A stretch of DNA of 53,685 nt, from NCBI GenBank assembly GCA_938036435.1, contig CALHPU010000103.1, positions 1-53,685 on the forward strand. The letters are read 5' to 3'. Made by a program: the position numbers and the translations under genes. A model generated the notes under the pieces. That model searched no databases, was not told where the DNA came from, and saw only the letters and a list, made by a program, of their open reading frames with translations. The first letter of the stretch is position 1, and every line of letters starts with the position of its first letter. Source of the DNA: an uncultured Pirellulaceae bacterium (lineage in GTDB: Bacteria; Planctomycetota; Planctomycetia; Pirellulales; Pirellulaceae). This document shows, one piece after another, positions 26,830 to 36,385 of the stretch.

Positions 26830-27771
26830 TTAGCGACTTGTTAAACCGTTGTCGATCTGCCTGCGGACTGATTCCGAGTCCAGTTCCTTGTACTCACCGG
26901 GCGTGACCTCAGTAGCAGTCTTGAGATCACTTGCAGTTGCTGCGATTTTCGCACAATATTCTCCGTCTTTTTTCGAGAATTGGATTTTCGAAAACGGAAT
27001 TGCCACGTGTCTTTCAGATACGACGCCACTGTCATCACCTACGACCACGTAGCTCGCTTTGTGATCTTGGACGTCGATTACGACTTCCTCAATTGTGCCG
27101 AGATCTGCGTCTTCATCGCGGTCGGAAGATGTGTAAGTTTTCTGAGTACCATCGCTTGCTGCTGTCTCCATCGCTTTGTTACCCGTAAGTTGCAAACCGT
27201 CAAGTTCGGTGAGACATAGCATTGATCCGCGACTGGCAGCCGCAGCGGAGGCGTCGACACCGTAAAATTTCGCGTTCCTCTCTAACCAACTTTGGTTTTC
27301 GAGATCGGCATACTCGCTAGCTTCGAGCGCTGGAGCCTTCTCCAATTGCTCAGCGGTCATCGGTAGAGTGGCGCGACAGCATTTCTCGCCATCTTTCACC
27401 TCGCATTTGCAATTGAATACCTGCCATGGAACTGCGATCTCAGTTTCTCCAACTCCCGCAACCCCGCCGATTCCGACGATCGCGTAGCCAATCTTGCCGT
27501 CTTTGTCCAGCATGATCGAGTTGATATCGCCGACAGTTTCTTCGTTGGGACCGTAGATATAAGCCCCAATCAGCTTGTTGCTGCCCATGTATTTGGCTTG
27601 GGCGTTGCCGCTTTGATAAGTGTTTTGGTTATTTTGCACGTGCTCCCTTGTTTCGGTGGAGTTCGTTTTCAATTTATCCTCTTGCTTGTTGTAAGTTTCA
27701 GTTTGAGTCTGAGCAAATGAAACTTGTGCCATTAAGGCAACGCAGCAAAGGGTAGTCATAAACGTCTTCAT
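26830..27771 (-). CDS. Secreted protein with two PRC-barrel domains
   Basis: A 313-residue protein exported by a signal peptide (MKTFMTTLCCVALMAQVSFAQ). Two PRC-barrel-like domains follow: SNKLIGAYIYGPNEETVGDI...GKIGYAIVGIGG...IAVPW (about 65-130) and a second with LGTIEEVVIDVQDHKASYVVVGDDSG...HVAIPFSKIQF (about 215-280). PRC barrels bind surfaces or small partners; soluble exported copies are often seen with general stress genes. The ATG at 27771 has AGGAAAG 5 nt upstream. A sigma-54 type promoter lies at 27926-27941 and a terminator behind the gene, so it is a single-gene unit. Stress role is inference. Confidence 0.88.
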   Translation of the reverse strand: MKTFMTTLCCVALMAQVSFAQTQTETYNKQEDKLKTNSTETREHVQNNQNTYQSGNAQAKYMGSNKLIGAYIYGPNEETVGDINSIMLDKDGKIGYAIVGIGGVAGVGETEIAVPWQVFNCKCEVKDGEKCCRATLPMTAEQLEKAPALEASEYADLENQSWLERNAKFYGVDASAAAASRGSMLCLTELDGLQLTGNKAMETAASDGTQKTYTSSDRDEDADLGTIEEVVIDVQDHKASYVVVGDDSGVVSERHVAIPFSKIQFSKKDGEYCAKIAATASDLKTATEVTPGEYKELDSESVRRQIDNGLTSR

Positions 27772-27925
27772 TGTTCTTTCCTCGTCGGATACAGATTGGG
27801 ATTCTTTATTCCTGACCTGAAGCAGATCAGTAAGTACGGTGTCCTGCTTCATGGCTGACAGTTTTGTTGAGCCATGGCTTCAAGCAGATGAACTTTAGTT
27901 GAATCAAAATTCTGATTTTCCGTAT

Positions 27926-27941
27926 AGCAATCGTCATGCCG
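27926..27941 (-). promoter_or_regulatory. Sigma-54 promoter of the PRC-barrel gene
   Basis: Minus strand CGGCATGACGATTGCT: GG and GC are exactly 10 nt apart and the match to TGGCACG-N4-TTGCW has two differences, at the first base and at C6. The predicted transcript start is about 145 nt before the ATG. Confidence 0.7.
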
Positions 27942-28127
27942 ATTGAGTCGAAAGCGGCGACATAGAGAGTTCAGGTGGCGTATTGGCCGGTGTCTATTGT
28001 TGTTTTTTCTTTGATGCAGCGGCGATAAAAAAGTGATACTGGTAAGTGTTTGCAATGCGATTACCGTTTACGAAATCAACGTGGTCAAAATTCATCCAAG
28101 CCATCGATACTTGCGGCGGCGAAATAA

Positions 28128-28901
28128 GTGAGCCACGGTGCACAATCGCATTTGCTCTGGCGCGAGCCGATCCGGGAAGTTATCTTGATAGCGGATGATA
28201 ATCATCGCGATATGAATGTCGTGCCTGACGCGATTTGCCACCGTTACAACAATGATGTTTTCCAGCGCGCCATCTACAGCGAATCTAATGATGAAGTTGC
28301 CAATGGTAAGAGCCAGGTTCCTTCAGAAACTGATTCCAGAAATCCGGACAGCCTTTATGCAAGAAAGCGGTCGATGTTGGCTGCCGCGATCGTTTTCACA
28401 TCGCCCGGTATTCCGATGCCATTTCAGGGGCAGGAATTTCTTCGTGATGGATGGTTTGAGGTTACAAACCCAATCGACTGGGATAAGGCTTTTGATAATG
28501 ACGAAGTGATTCAGTTCTATCGCGATGTTACTCGGCTCCGGCTCGACAAGCTTGGTAATGCCAGCGGCCTAACGGGTCAGCATGTCGACGTTCGCCACGT
28601 CAAGAATGAATCAAAGGTCATCTTTCTTCACCGCTGGAATGAACGTGGTCCGGGAGATGACTGCATCGTCTTGGCAAATTTCGCGAATAGAGAATTCGAA
28701 ACCTACGAAATTGGTTTCCCAAGTTCGGGCAGCTAACATATCTGCATGGACGGCGGTAGCGCCGTTTCTGGTCATCCGGACAACGGAGGGACGACGGGCG
28801 TGGTTGAAGCGTACAAAAAAGAGGTTGATGGTTATTCCCCTGCCATCCACGTACGGCTTCAACCTTATGCGTGCCTCATCTTATCCCAAGAAGTAAAGTG
28901 A
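28128..28901 (+). pseudogene. Remnant of a GH13 glycogen-branching-type enzyme (C-terminal half)
   Basis: From about 28185 the frame reads like the second half of a GlgB-type alpha-1,4-glucan branching enzyme: NHRDMNVVPDAICHRYNND, AIYSESNDEVANGKSQVPSE, YARKRSMLAAAIVFTSPGIPM-FQGQEFL, then the C-terminal beta domain. A TAA at 28734 cuts the frame; the same frame goes on past it to the natural-looking end (LQPYACLILSQEVK, TGA at 28899). The whole catalytic N-terminal half with nucleophile Asp is missing, and the NHDE-type motif is NDE here. Clear relic, not functional. Confidence 0.8.
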
Positions 28902-28936
28902 TGGATGTGCCAGTTTCTCGAAGTCAGCAATGCGTG

Positions 28937-29143
28937 TTAGCTGTTCGCATTCTGATTTTCGATCGCCAGAAGCGTGCCGATCAACTCTTGCATTGACGCC
29001 GCAATGTTTCGGCGCTCGCGTCGGGTTGAGCTGCACCAAGTTGACTGGATGCGTTGTTTTCTGGTGGACCATTCATGATTGCTGTCGTTAGCGGGTGAAG
29101 CGAATGAGGGATTCAGTGTTGGGGCAAAATTTTGAGTTTCCAT
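28937..29143 (-). CDS. Small protein with a consensus sigma-54 promoter
   Basis: A 68-residue protein, starting METQNFAPTLNPSFA and ending with a predicted helix (RRERRNIAASMQELIGTLLA). No signal peptide or known domain. ATG 29143 has AGAGAG about 7 nt upstream. What makes it convincing is a perfect sigma-54 promoter on the same strand at 29238-29253, about 85 nt before the ATG, the same layout as for the other stress genes. It diverges from the small secreted protein gene at 29555, which has its own sigma-54 site. Function unknown; membership of the stress set is inference. Confidence 0.6.
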   Translation of the reverse strand: METQNFAPTLNPSFASPANDSNHEWSTRKQRIQSTWCSSTRRERRNIAASMQELIGTLLAIENQNANS

Positions 29144-29237
29144 TGTTTTTCTCTCTAGCTTGGATGTCTCTGTCGTTGACCTTGAGAGGGCCAACACGTT
29201 GTATTTTCGACGCGATCACGCCGCGAGTTCCGGGAAA

Positions 29238-29253
29238 AGCAATATGCGTGCCA
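29238..29253 (-). promoter_or_regulatory. Sigma-54 promoter of the small gene at 28937-29143
   Basis: Minus strand TGGCACGCATATTGCT, a full match to TGGCACG-N4-TTGCW with GG-N10-GC spacing. Best sigma-54 site in the window. Confidence 0.85.
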
Positions 29254-29449
29254 AAAGCAATCTCTATCCCCGAAGCTAGATTCGCTCCCGACATTTCTTT
29301 GAAAAACGCCCGTTTTTGAAGCGTGTTGAAGAGATTTAAGGTTGGGCCGGCCGAACAGCTGGTTGGTCAGGAATCAAAGTGGTTTTCCAGAATCCAGCGG
29401 GCTGGCTAACGGCCTCGGAAATTCCGCAGCAGCCAAAACATCAGGGTGC

Positions 29450-29465
29450 TGGCATGTGACCTGCT
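29450..29465 (+). promoter_or_regulatory. Sigma-54 promoter of the small secreted protein gene
   Basis: TGGCATGTGACCTGCT: TGGCATG-N4-CTGCT with exact GG-N10-GC spacing. The predicted transcript start is about 80 nt before ATG 29555. Confidence 0.7.
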
Positions 29466-29554
29466 ATCAGAGGATCAACTGAAACGCTCGCAGGTTTTAG
29501 CAACCCTGTCTGACTTATGCGGCGACAAATTTGACTCAACGAGAGGAGAAAACC

Positions 29555-29875
29555 ATGTCTATCGAATCTATCCGACCTTACCGACTGTTGGCTGGTTTCG
29601 TTTTAGTTTTATTCCCACTGACATTTTGCGTGGGCGAATCCAAGGCACAAACGTTAGGACTGTTCGCGTACTCCGCCAAGGAGCGTGCTTACATTCGGTC
29701 ATTACCGATCACCGAACGTCCCAACCGCCCGTTTCACTTTTACGGCAATGCTGTCCGTCGAACCGCTGATCGAATTCCACCCACAGAGATGCGCGATCAC
29801 AATCTTCCGAACGTGACGACTCAGGGAAAGTTCGTTTTCACAGGCACCAGTCGCACGCGGCCAGCTGCACGATAG
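29555..29875 (+). CDS. Small secreted protein of unknown function
   Basis: A 106-residue protein. Residues 1-32 form a signal peptide (LLAGFVLVLFPLTFCVGESKAQ). The mature part is basic and Arg/Pro-rich (SAKERAYIRSLPITERPNRPFHF, RTRPAAR at the end). I know no family. ATG 29555 has GAGGAG 6-7 nt upstream, an excellent ribosome site. A sigma-54 site precedes it, as for the divergent small gene, so both probably respond to the same activator. It is followed by a repeat element, not by another gene. Confidence 0.8.
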   Translation: MSIESIRPYRLLAGFVLVLFPLTFCVGESKAQTLGLFAYSAKERAYIRSLPITERPNRPFHFYGNAVRRTADRIPPTEMRDHNLPNVTTQGKFVFTGTSRTRPAAR

Positions 29876-29898
29876 AGCAAAGGGCTTACACGTAAATT

Positions 29899-30050
29899 CC
29901 TCACGCAAAGGCGCAAAGAAATAGTTAGTCGAGGGCGGAGAGTTTTCTCTTGAAAGGAAGGACTGTCAAACGCGAAAGATTCTTTGGTCTGGGACGAAGA
30001 GATCGCTTTCTGACAGTTCTGTTCTTTGCGTCTTAGCGCCTTCGCGCGAG
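29899..30050. repeat. Inverted repeat of the CACGCAAAGGCGC family
   Basis: The left arm (29899-29920) reads CTCACGCAAAGGCGCAAAG and the right arm (30022-30050) is its complement with a few changes. The spacer is about 100 nt. Copies of the same family lie at 50625-50697 and 51900-51970. Confidence 0.75.
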
Positions 30051-30099
30051 ACTACTTGGATCCTAGCTCCCGGTTTCCAGCAAAGTACATCTTCAGTGA

Positions 30100-31098
30100 T
30101 TACTGGCAGCCAGTTGGCAGATCACACCCTTTTTGACATGGAGCACAACGCGGACAGCTGGGGTCCTTGTTCCAACAAAACGCCTTTTTTAGATCGTCAA
30201 TGAAGGTCAAATTTGAAACGAACACGCGATCCCCCGGCATCAGCTGGTAGTTCGTGGACGTGTCACCAAGCTGCACGATTTGGTCATAGCAAACTTTCAT
30301 CACAGTCCGGCAGCTTCCGCATGACGACGGACGAGCGACAATGATCTGGTGGTGGTTGGCCTTGCTGGTCAAACCTCCCGCTTCAACGATCGCGTCGAGC
30401 ACCGTCTGGTGCCCTGTGTATCCAAAGAAACCCGGGGAATTGACTTCTCCAAGGACGTAAATCTTCTTGCTTTCCCAATTGACTAGACGGACGCTTACCT
30501 TGTTCCTTTTAATCTGCTCAGCGATCCTTAAGTCCAGCGCCGCCCTACGTTCTTGCTCTCGTTCGGAAATAGAGTCATCCAATTCATCTTCTTCGTCATC
30601 GGAGGATTCTAATTCAGGACGCTCGGCAGTCTCTTCATACTTCTGCTCACGCACCGTTTCCTCGGCGAACTCTTGTTCAAGTGCACTGCGAACTTTCGAA
30701 TTGATCAAAGCTTGGATTTCCAATTGAATTTGTTCAGTCGTCTTATTTGCCGCGTTAAAGTTGCCAAACTCTCCTATCGAAATCGAACCATCGGGTTTCA
30801 CGATCTGATCGCCCGGTAAGCGGATGTTTGCATCGAAGCTAACGGCCTCGACAAAAACCGTATCCCCAACTTCGACAAAGTAGTTGGCCAGCGGTTGCTG
30901 CGTCAACTCAGTGGGCAATTGAAGAGCCTGCCCGGGGGCTTCACTGATATGCTTGGCCGAGTCAATCATTTGATTTGTCGACGCGGCAACGGGTAAGCCA
31001 AGTGACGATAGCGTCGAACAGCCAGACTGAAGAAGCATTGCTGCCGCGCAAGCCGTCGAAAGGATGAGATTGGAGAGTTTGTGTTGGCTGAGGCTCAT
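30100..31098 (-). CDS. Wza-like polysaccharide export lipoprotein
   Basis: A 332-residue outer-membrane lipoprotein (lipobox LLQSGC at about residue 27) of the polysaccharide biosynthesis/export family, which forms the exit channel for capsule or exopolysaccharide. VEVGDTVFVEAVSFDANIRLPGDQIVKPDGSI is the export domain; KIYVLGEVNSPGFFGYTGHQTVLDAIVEAGG is an SLBB-type beta-grasp domain. Between them a charged stretch (EEDELDDSISEREQERR) is inserted. The Cys-rich tail (CWNKDPSCPRCAPCQKGC) is unusual for the family. ATG 31098 fits the lipobox; a TTG lies six codons before. It follows the AsmA-like gene by about 90 bp. No glycosyltransferase or Wzc gene is beside it. Confidence 0.88.
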   Translation of the reverse strand: MSLSQHKLSNLILSTACAAAMLLQSGCSTLSSLGLPVAASTNQMIDSAKHISEAPGQALQLPTELTQQPLANYFVEVGDTVFVEAVSFDANIRLPGDQIVKPDGSISIGEFGNFNAANKTTEQIQLEIQALINSKVRSALEQEFAEETVREQKYEETAERPELESSDDEEDELDDSISEREQERRAALDLRIAEQIKRNKVSVRLVNWESKKIYVLGEVNSPGFFGYTGHQTVLDAIVEAGGLTSKANHHQIIVARPSSCGSCRTVMKVCYDQIVQLGDTSTNYQLMPGDRVFVSNLTFIDDLKKAFCWNKDPSCPRCAPCQKGCDLPTGCQ

Positions 31099-31188
31099 CA
31101 AATGGATCCAATTCAATGTCTAGGAGGATCTCTAAGATCTGGATCCCCGTATGACATTTGTTCGGTAATAGCAGTTGTACCGAACCAA

Positions 31189-34100
31189 TTAATTGTCCCT
31201 GCGATTCGTGTTTGGCAAGATTTGAGTGCCACGTAAGAAATAACGAATCGCTTCGGATTGAAGCTGTTTTCCCGCTGCGGGACGCACTTGGGGACGCTGA
31301 AACGTGCCGCCAATCTTTAGAAACACCAAACGCTCCGAGAGAAAGTCTGCGGCTTGGGCAAACACTGCGACCGGTGTTCCCCGGAACTGGGTGAGCGGGG
31401 AGCCGATCAATTCGTCGATAAACGAAGGTTGATTGAGTCTTCCAACTTGTGCAGCCAAATCCAAATTCAATCGCCCGTCGAGGAAAGCACTGCCTGAGAT
31501 AGCAACCTTTGCCAATGAATTACTCAGATTGAATCGTCGAAACTCGATCCGTCCAGCACTCAACCGCAGGTCAATGTCGTCTGACTCAAAGTCTTTTGCT
31601 TGCAGCTGATTCCCATTGAAAAACCGGCCAACGGTATCCAAGATTGGCAACTGAAAGGCATCCGCACGCTCTAGACTGCCCCTAAAAGAACCTTTGAGAT
31701 CCCGCAACGAGCGGACTGAATTCCCCTTCAGTATCAGATGACCACTCACATCTCCCTGTCCCGATTTGTCTACGTTGGCCAGCGCGACAAACATCTTTTC
31801 GGTATCGATTTTTGAAACTCGTAAGTCCGTTTTGATATTGACGGTGCGTCCCAAGTCAAGCGTTGCTGAACCAGACACATTCCCATCGAACAGTTGAAAT
31901 GTCGACTGACGAAACTCAACTCTTCCTTGTTGTTGCAGCGGCGAATACTGAAACTGGATTGGAACGCGGAACGTTCGTCCGGCGAGGCCAAGCAGTTTCG
32001 CCCGACTGATCGCTAACGAACCGCGGCCATCGATGGTGCGGCCAAGCTGCCCTGAGATCCGCGAGTTTAGATAACCCGCACCTTTGGCAGTGCTGTCGGC
32101 AACCAGCTCCAGAAATTTCTGCAAGTCAAACTGTCGAATGTCGAGTTGATAGGATCCCACGCCGCTGGTCGATAACGGGATGGACGCGCGACCAGAAATT
32201 TCACCGCGTTTGAGATCCGCCCGCAGATTTTCTAACAGCAATACGCCTTGGGCAAGTTTGACTTTTGACGACACTTCGCGCGTCAAACGTTTGTTCTGCC
32301 ATGTGACATCGCTTACCTTGATCAGACCGCTTCCTACAGGAAGTCGGTTCGTGAACACGGTCAGGTCTGCATTGGCCGAAAGGGATCCTGCCAAAGGCCT
32401 GAGGGGCGAAAACGCGTTCGATCTTTTGTAAAGGCCGTTCAGAGCGCCGTTGGTGAATTGAACACTGACGGGGAGCTCGATTTCCTTCAACGCTTCGGTG
32501 GTAAAGTCGTCAGCATCGGTTTCGCCTTCGGCCGTAAACTTTCCATCCAACAATCGGCCATCGACAGAGTATTTCAATTTTCCTTTTCTAAGTTCTGCTG
32601 AACCGCTTAAGTCGCCAAATTCGGTGGGGCCAGCGACGATCGAAGCCCCTTTCAGATTGAGGTCTGCCCAACGCGTTTCGCTTAAGTCCCATTCATTCAA
32701 CGAAGCGTCGCCCGAGAGAGTTCCGTCAAATTCAAACGGCAGCTTGGTGAAGGTGCTCAGCTCCATCGCATTGATATCCGAGATCTCGACCTTCACACGC
32801 GAGGGCTTGGGGGTGAGTTCGGTCATCTCGATCTTGCCGCCCAACAGACTAAGCGTCGCTTTGGAGGAACGCCAATCGCTGCCGAGGTGTGACCAGTTTG
32901 CGGCGACATCGCTAAGCGGCTTGTTGTCAATTCGGCCATCGCGAATCGTGAGATCGCCAGATGTTTTCCAATCGAAACCTTGCAATTGGCCGCCGATCTT
33001 GAAATCACCATTGGCAATTCCGGTAACGCTTTTCGTTTCTCCAATTCTTTCCGTTACAGAAGGGAGGGCAAAAATTTTCGACAACGCCAGCGTGTCAATC
33101 TTGGCAGCAGCCGAGAATTCAAAAGGGGCATTTAAGTTTATCCCAGCCGTTAGATTTATACCCAGCAGTCCGCTACTGGCTCGGAAATTGTCAGCAGTTA
33201 GAACGTTCTCAACCGTTTGTAAGTCGACTTCCAACTCGCGCGTTTTGAATCCGGCGAAGGAAACTTGATTGGCCGAGACCGTGCCCTCCACCGCAAAAGG
33301 CAGATCTGTTCCAGCAAGAGTGTCTTCCAATTTTAAGATTTTGATTTTTCCGCTGGTCGCACCTCCAACTAGATCGCTTTCAGGCCAACGAAAACTGGCC
33401 ATCCAATCAAGCGGCAGTTGTTTCCATTGCAAGTCGGCTTCCCCGGACTGCTCTGCCAGCAACCAAGTGCCCTGAAGATCGATCTTACCGCCGGCAGGCA
33501 GATCAGCCCGCGCATTTTCAATTCTGATTCTTCCTGCATCAAATTTTCCGTTGATAACAATGTCATCAAGTTCCTGACCCTTCACGGCCAACTGCTTGGA
33601 AGTGATTCGAGTCGTGATGGACCAATCATTGGAGTCAAACTGAAGAGCCTCATCTAAGTCGAACTCAACCGAGACGTTTCCATCCAAGCCGGCGTCCTCT
33701 CGGTTGCCCAATCCCATATCTTGCAATGTTGTTTTAATCCCTGGGTTCAGTGTTGAGCCGACATCTGCAATCCAGCTTAAAGGAACGTCAACCGCCTGAA
33801 CGCTGGTGTTATTCAAGACAGCTTTTGTTATGTCAAGTTTTCCATCGGCGGTGAGCGAACCACCATTCTCGAACTCTCCATTTGTGTCAGGGAATGACAG
33901 CTCACCCTCTCGTAGGCGTAGTTGCGATGACAACTTACTAAGCCGATGGCCTTGGGCTGTCAGCGAAGAATTTGTCACCTCTCCGTCCACTTTCCATTGC
34001 TTAATGGCATCGGGTTGGGCAGCGGGAAGCTCAAATTTTGAATTAAACGTGACTCCGCCTGATAGCTGGCTGAGGGTTTCGGTAATCGCCGATTGAGTTG

Positions 34101-35796
34101 CAGCACCACCGGTCTCCGAAGCGTTATCAATTTGCCGCTGGATCACCCCAATTAACCAGCTTGGCGGAACTTGCTGGCCGCGCAGTTCAAAACGACCCAC
34201 GCTCGGGTGGTTGCCATTGGTGGAAATTGGCCAATCGACTGACCCGAACAGATTGGAAGCGGAAGTCTCGCCAGCGGTTGCTGCGAGCCTTGTGAATTGG
34301 AGGTTACCGTTTGCCAAACTGGCCGACACGCCGACGTCTTGGACTGGTTGTTTACTAATGGTCGCCGATGGAGCCGTGGCTTCAACCTGCATCCGCCAAG
34401 TTTCGATTCGCTCGGCGGTTGCCAAGGGTAACTCGAGGTGGAAATCGCCCGAGCCCTTGGCGTTGATTTCCAGTTGCCGCGATAGATCCTGCAAATCGAG
34501 CGACGCAAAAATATCGTCGGCCGACTGTTCTTTGGCCTGTGCCTTGACCACCAATGAACCATCTAACGACTCGAGCTTCAATTTGCTGTCGAGAATCAGC
34601 GACTTAATGTCGACTTGGGTCGTTGAAGTCTCGGCTTTGATTGAGCCAAACGACGCAGAGCTGCTCTGGCCAGTGCCCGACAATTTCAATGTCGTCCGCA
34701 GCGACCGCTCGACATCGACCGAGCCCTTAGCTTTTCCAGTCGCACGTCCGGCAACGGCTTGAGGAATTGCCGGAGCGAGTTTGCGAATCGTGTCAACGTT
34801 AAGCTGGTCGAAGTTCAGGTCGAACTGTGTAGAGACAGGAAAGCCCGCGATGGACGTCGATCCCAATCCCGATATCTGATCTGACCCGTCTGTCGATGCG
34901 ACCACATTCTTAAAACTCACAATGCCATCAGTTGCCGTCAACTTCGCCTCGGCGATGTCGATAGGCAGATCAAAAGCAGGCAGATTAAGTTTGGCCTTCT
35001 CGATTTCGATTTCGGCCAGATATTTAAACGGAGTCTTTGGCGTGCCCCGCAATTCGATCTCGGCTTGTGCAGTTGCATCAACACGTATGTAAGATTCGAT
35101 AGAACTGGGAAGCATCGGCCAGCGTTGCCATTTGCCATCGGTAACTTCCAATGAATCGGTGGCGAGTTTAATCTTCCAAGAGTTCTGCTCTGGAGACAAT
35201 GTTCCATCCAGTTCCCATTCGCCGTCCAGCAGCTGACCGATTCGACCGTTGAACGCTAATTCGTCCTCGATTGGTTTTACCTGAGCTTCAACACCCGCGA
35301 TCAGGAAATCGGATCGATTGAGTTGACGCAACACGATCGAGGAATCGGAGACACGCAAGTTCTTGGTTGGTAAATCGATGGTCGAGAAATCGAAGTCTGA
35401 ACCTGCACACAGTTCGTCTACGTTAATGACCGCACGCAAGCCTTGTAGCTCTAACGCATCGAAGGCTTTGTCTCCTGAAGCTAGGCCAACGATCGGATGC
35501 CGGATCGATAATCGTTCTAAAGTGATGGCGGGTTCGGCATCGTCGATCGATTGCGCGAGTTCGATGTTGTGCGCTTCAACGCCGCCGAGCCCGATCGAAA
35601 TATTTCCAATCTTGGTGCTTCCCAACCCAAGGTCGCTTAGCTGCGTTTCGATGCGTGTGGCAACAACGTTCTGCGCGTAAAGCCAAGCCGAGACGCCTAC
35701 GATGAAAAGGACTGCCAACAGAACAAGCAACAACCATCGCCAGCGTTTGTTTTTTTTCTTAGTGCGGTCTGGCATATTGGGGTTGGATTCAGGCAT
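31189..35796 (-). CDS. Giant AsmA/TamB-like membrane-anchored protein
   Basis: A protein of about 1535 residues with one N-terminal membrane helix (RWRWLLLVLLAVLFIVGVSAWLYA, about 15-40) after a basic start. The rest is a long run of short beta-strands with repeating 'GxxxLDGxxxxxG' style turns, without Cys, like AsmA-superfamily proteins that bridge inner and outer membranes and carry lipids. The C-terminal third (GSLSANADLTVF, GRASIPLSTSGVGSYQLDIRQFDL, ISGSAFLDGRLNLDLAAQVG) fits the AsmA-like C-terminal domain. The end (RPAAGKQLQSEAIRYFLRGTQ) is the family's usual closing helix. TTG 35811 is an alternative start. It lies directly upstream of the Wza-like gene in the same direction, so both may work in envelope transport. 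Substrate unknown. Confidence 0.8.
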   Translation of the reverse strand: MPESNPNMPDRTKKKNKRWRWLLLVLLAVLFIVGVSAWLYAQNVVATRIETQLSDLGLGSTKIGNISIGLGGVEAHNIELAQSIDDAEPAITLERLSIRHPIVGLASGDKAFDALELQGLRAVINVDELCAGSDFDFSTIDLPTKNLRVSDSSIVLRQLNRSDFLIAGVEAQVKPIEDELAFNGRIGQLLDGEWELDGTLSPEQNSWKIKLATDSLEVTDGKWQRWPMLPSSIESYIRVDATAQAEIELRGTPKTPFKYLAEIEIEKAKLNLPAFDLPIDIAEAKLTATDGIVSFKNVVASTDGSDQISGLGSTSIAGFPVSTQFDLNFDQLNVDTIRKLAPAIPQAVAGRATGKAKGSVDVERSLRTTLKLSGTGQSSSASFGSIKAETSTTQVDIKSLILDSKLKLESLDGSLVVKAQAKEQSADDIFASLDLQDLSRQLEINAKGSGDFHLELPLATAERIETWRMQVEATAPSATISKQPVQDVGVSASLANGNLQFTRLAATAGETSASNLFGSVDWPISTNGNHPSVGRFELRGQQVPPSWLIGVIQRQIDNASETGGAATQSAITETLSQLSGGVTFNSKFELPAAQPDAIKQWKVDGEVTNSSLTAQGHRLSKLSSQLRLREGELSFPDTNGEFENGGSLTADGKLDITKAVLNNTSVQAVDVPLSWIADVGSTLNPGIKTTLQDMGLGNREDAGLDGNVSVEFDLDEALQFDSNDWSITTRITSKQLAVKGQELDDIVINGKFDAGRIRIENARADLPAGGKIDLQGTWLLAEQSGEADLQWKQLPLDWMASFRWPESDLVGGATSGKIKILKLEDTLAGTDLPFAVEGTVSANQVSFAGFKTRELEVDLQTVENVLTADNFRASSGLLGINLTAGINLNAPFEFSAAAKIDTLALSKIFALPSVTERIGETKSVTGIANGDFKIGGQLQGFDWKTSGDLTIRDGRIDNKPLSDVAANWSHLGSDWRSSKATLSLLGGKIEMTELTPKPSRVKVEISDINAMELSTFTKLPFEFDGTLSGDASLNEWDLSETRWADLNLKGASIVAGPTEFGDLSGSAELRKGKLKYSVDGRLLDGKFTAEGETDADDFTTEALKEIELPVSVQFTNGALNGLYKRSNAFSPLRPLAGSLSANADLTVFTNRLPVGSGLIKVSDVTWQNKRLTREVSSKVKLAQGVLLLENLRADLKRGEISGRASIPLSTSGVGSYQLDIRQFDLQKFLELVADSTAKGAGYLNSRISGQLGRTIDGRGSLAISRAKLLGLAGRTFRVPIQFQYSPLQQQGRVEFRQSTFQLFDGNVSGSATLDLGRTVNIKTDLRVSKIDTEKMFVALANVDKSGQGDVSGHLILKGNSVRSLRDLKGSFRGSLERADAFQLPILDTVGRFFNGNQLQAKDFESDDIDLRLSAGRIEFRRFNLSNSLAKVAISGSAFLDGRLNLDLAAQVGRLNQPSFIDELIGSPLTQFRGTPVAVFAQAADFLSERLVFLKIGGTFQRPQVRPAAGKQLQSEAIRYFLRGTQILPNTNRRDN

Positions 35797-36000
35797 GCCG
35801 CGTTTGGACAATGTGAAATCAAAGCAAGGAACATTGCACTTGTAACATGTAAAGAGTTATCAGCTGCCTACCGTTTTACCATCGCATTTATTGAGCCACT
35901 ACCAAAAACAACGATTGTAAGGCTTGAGAATCTAATAATCAGTCGAGATGGGCCGGCTTGAGCTCGCGCGTTAGCCAGTCTGTCGCTGCACCGAGTGTGC

Positions 36001-36174
36001 TTACTGCGTTCCGATTCGATCTAGCGGATCAACCGTGTATTGGCCTTCGCCCACATGGTCGGTTGCTTCGTTTGTGGTTCGAGAGACGTCTTTGAGCGTT
36101 TCGTAACTGCAGCCCGCGCTGAAGATCAAGCTGAGTGTGACGAGCGCGGCTAAAGTTTGGGTATTTAAATTCAT
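36001..36174 (-). CDS. Small lipoprotein
   Basis: A 57-residue lipoprotein with lipobox FSAGC (Cys at about residue 22) and a short polar tail (SYETLKDVSRTTNEATDHVGEGQYTVDPLDR). No known domain. Starts at 36174 and 36189 are both possible. About 110 nt upstream a weak sigma-54-like sequence (TGGCC-N7-GGCA) is seen, not good enough to annotate. It stands alone between the AsmA-like and TspO-like genes. Confidence 0.6.
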   Translation of the reverse strand: MNLNTQTLAALVTLSLIFSAGCSYETLKDVSRTTNEATDHVGEGQYTVDPLDRIGTQ

Positions 36175-36385
36175 TTTATTTGTAAACATGAGCTATCTGA
36201 TTGGTGTTGGGCTTCGCCAAAAGGAGGAATTGGTAATTGCTTTTTTATTAACTAAATACCTTTCCTCACCTCTGCATTTTCGATGCCAAAAATTGGCCAG
36301 CGTTTTCCCCCTGCGTATTGGTTGCTGAAATGTCGGGGCAAGGAAAATCTTCACCGGTGGGAACGTTTCCAATTGAATCATCACT

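Noticed and set aside
36284..36299. Sigma-54-like sequence TGGCCAATTTTTGGCA before the small lipoprotein gene (minus)
   Set aside because: Spacing is right, but the ACG and TTGC parts differ too much; kept only as a remark.
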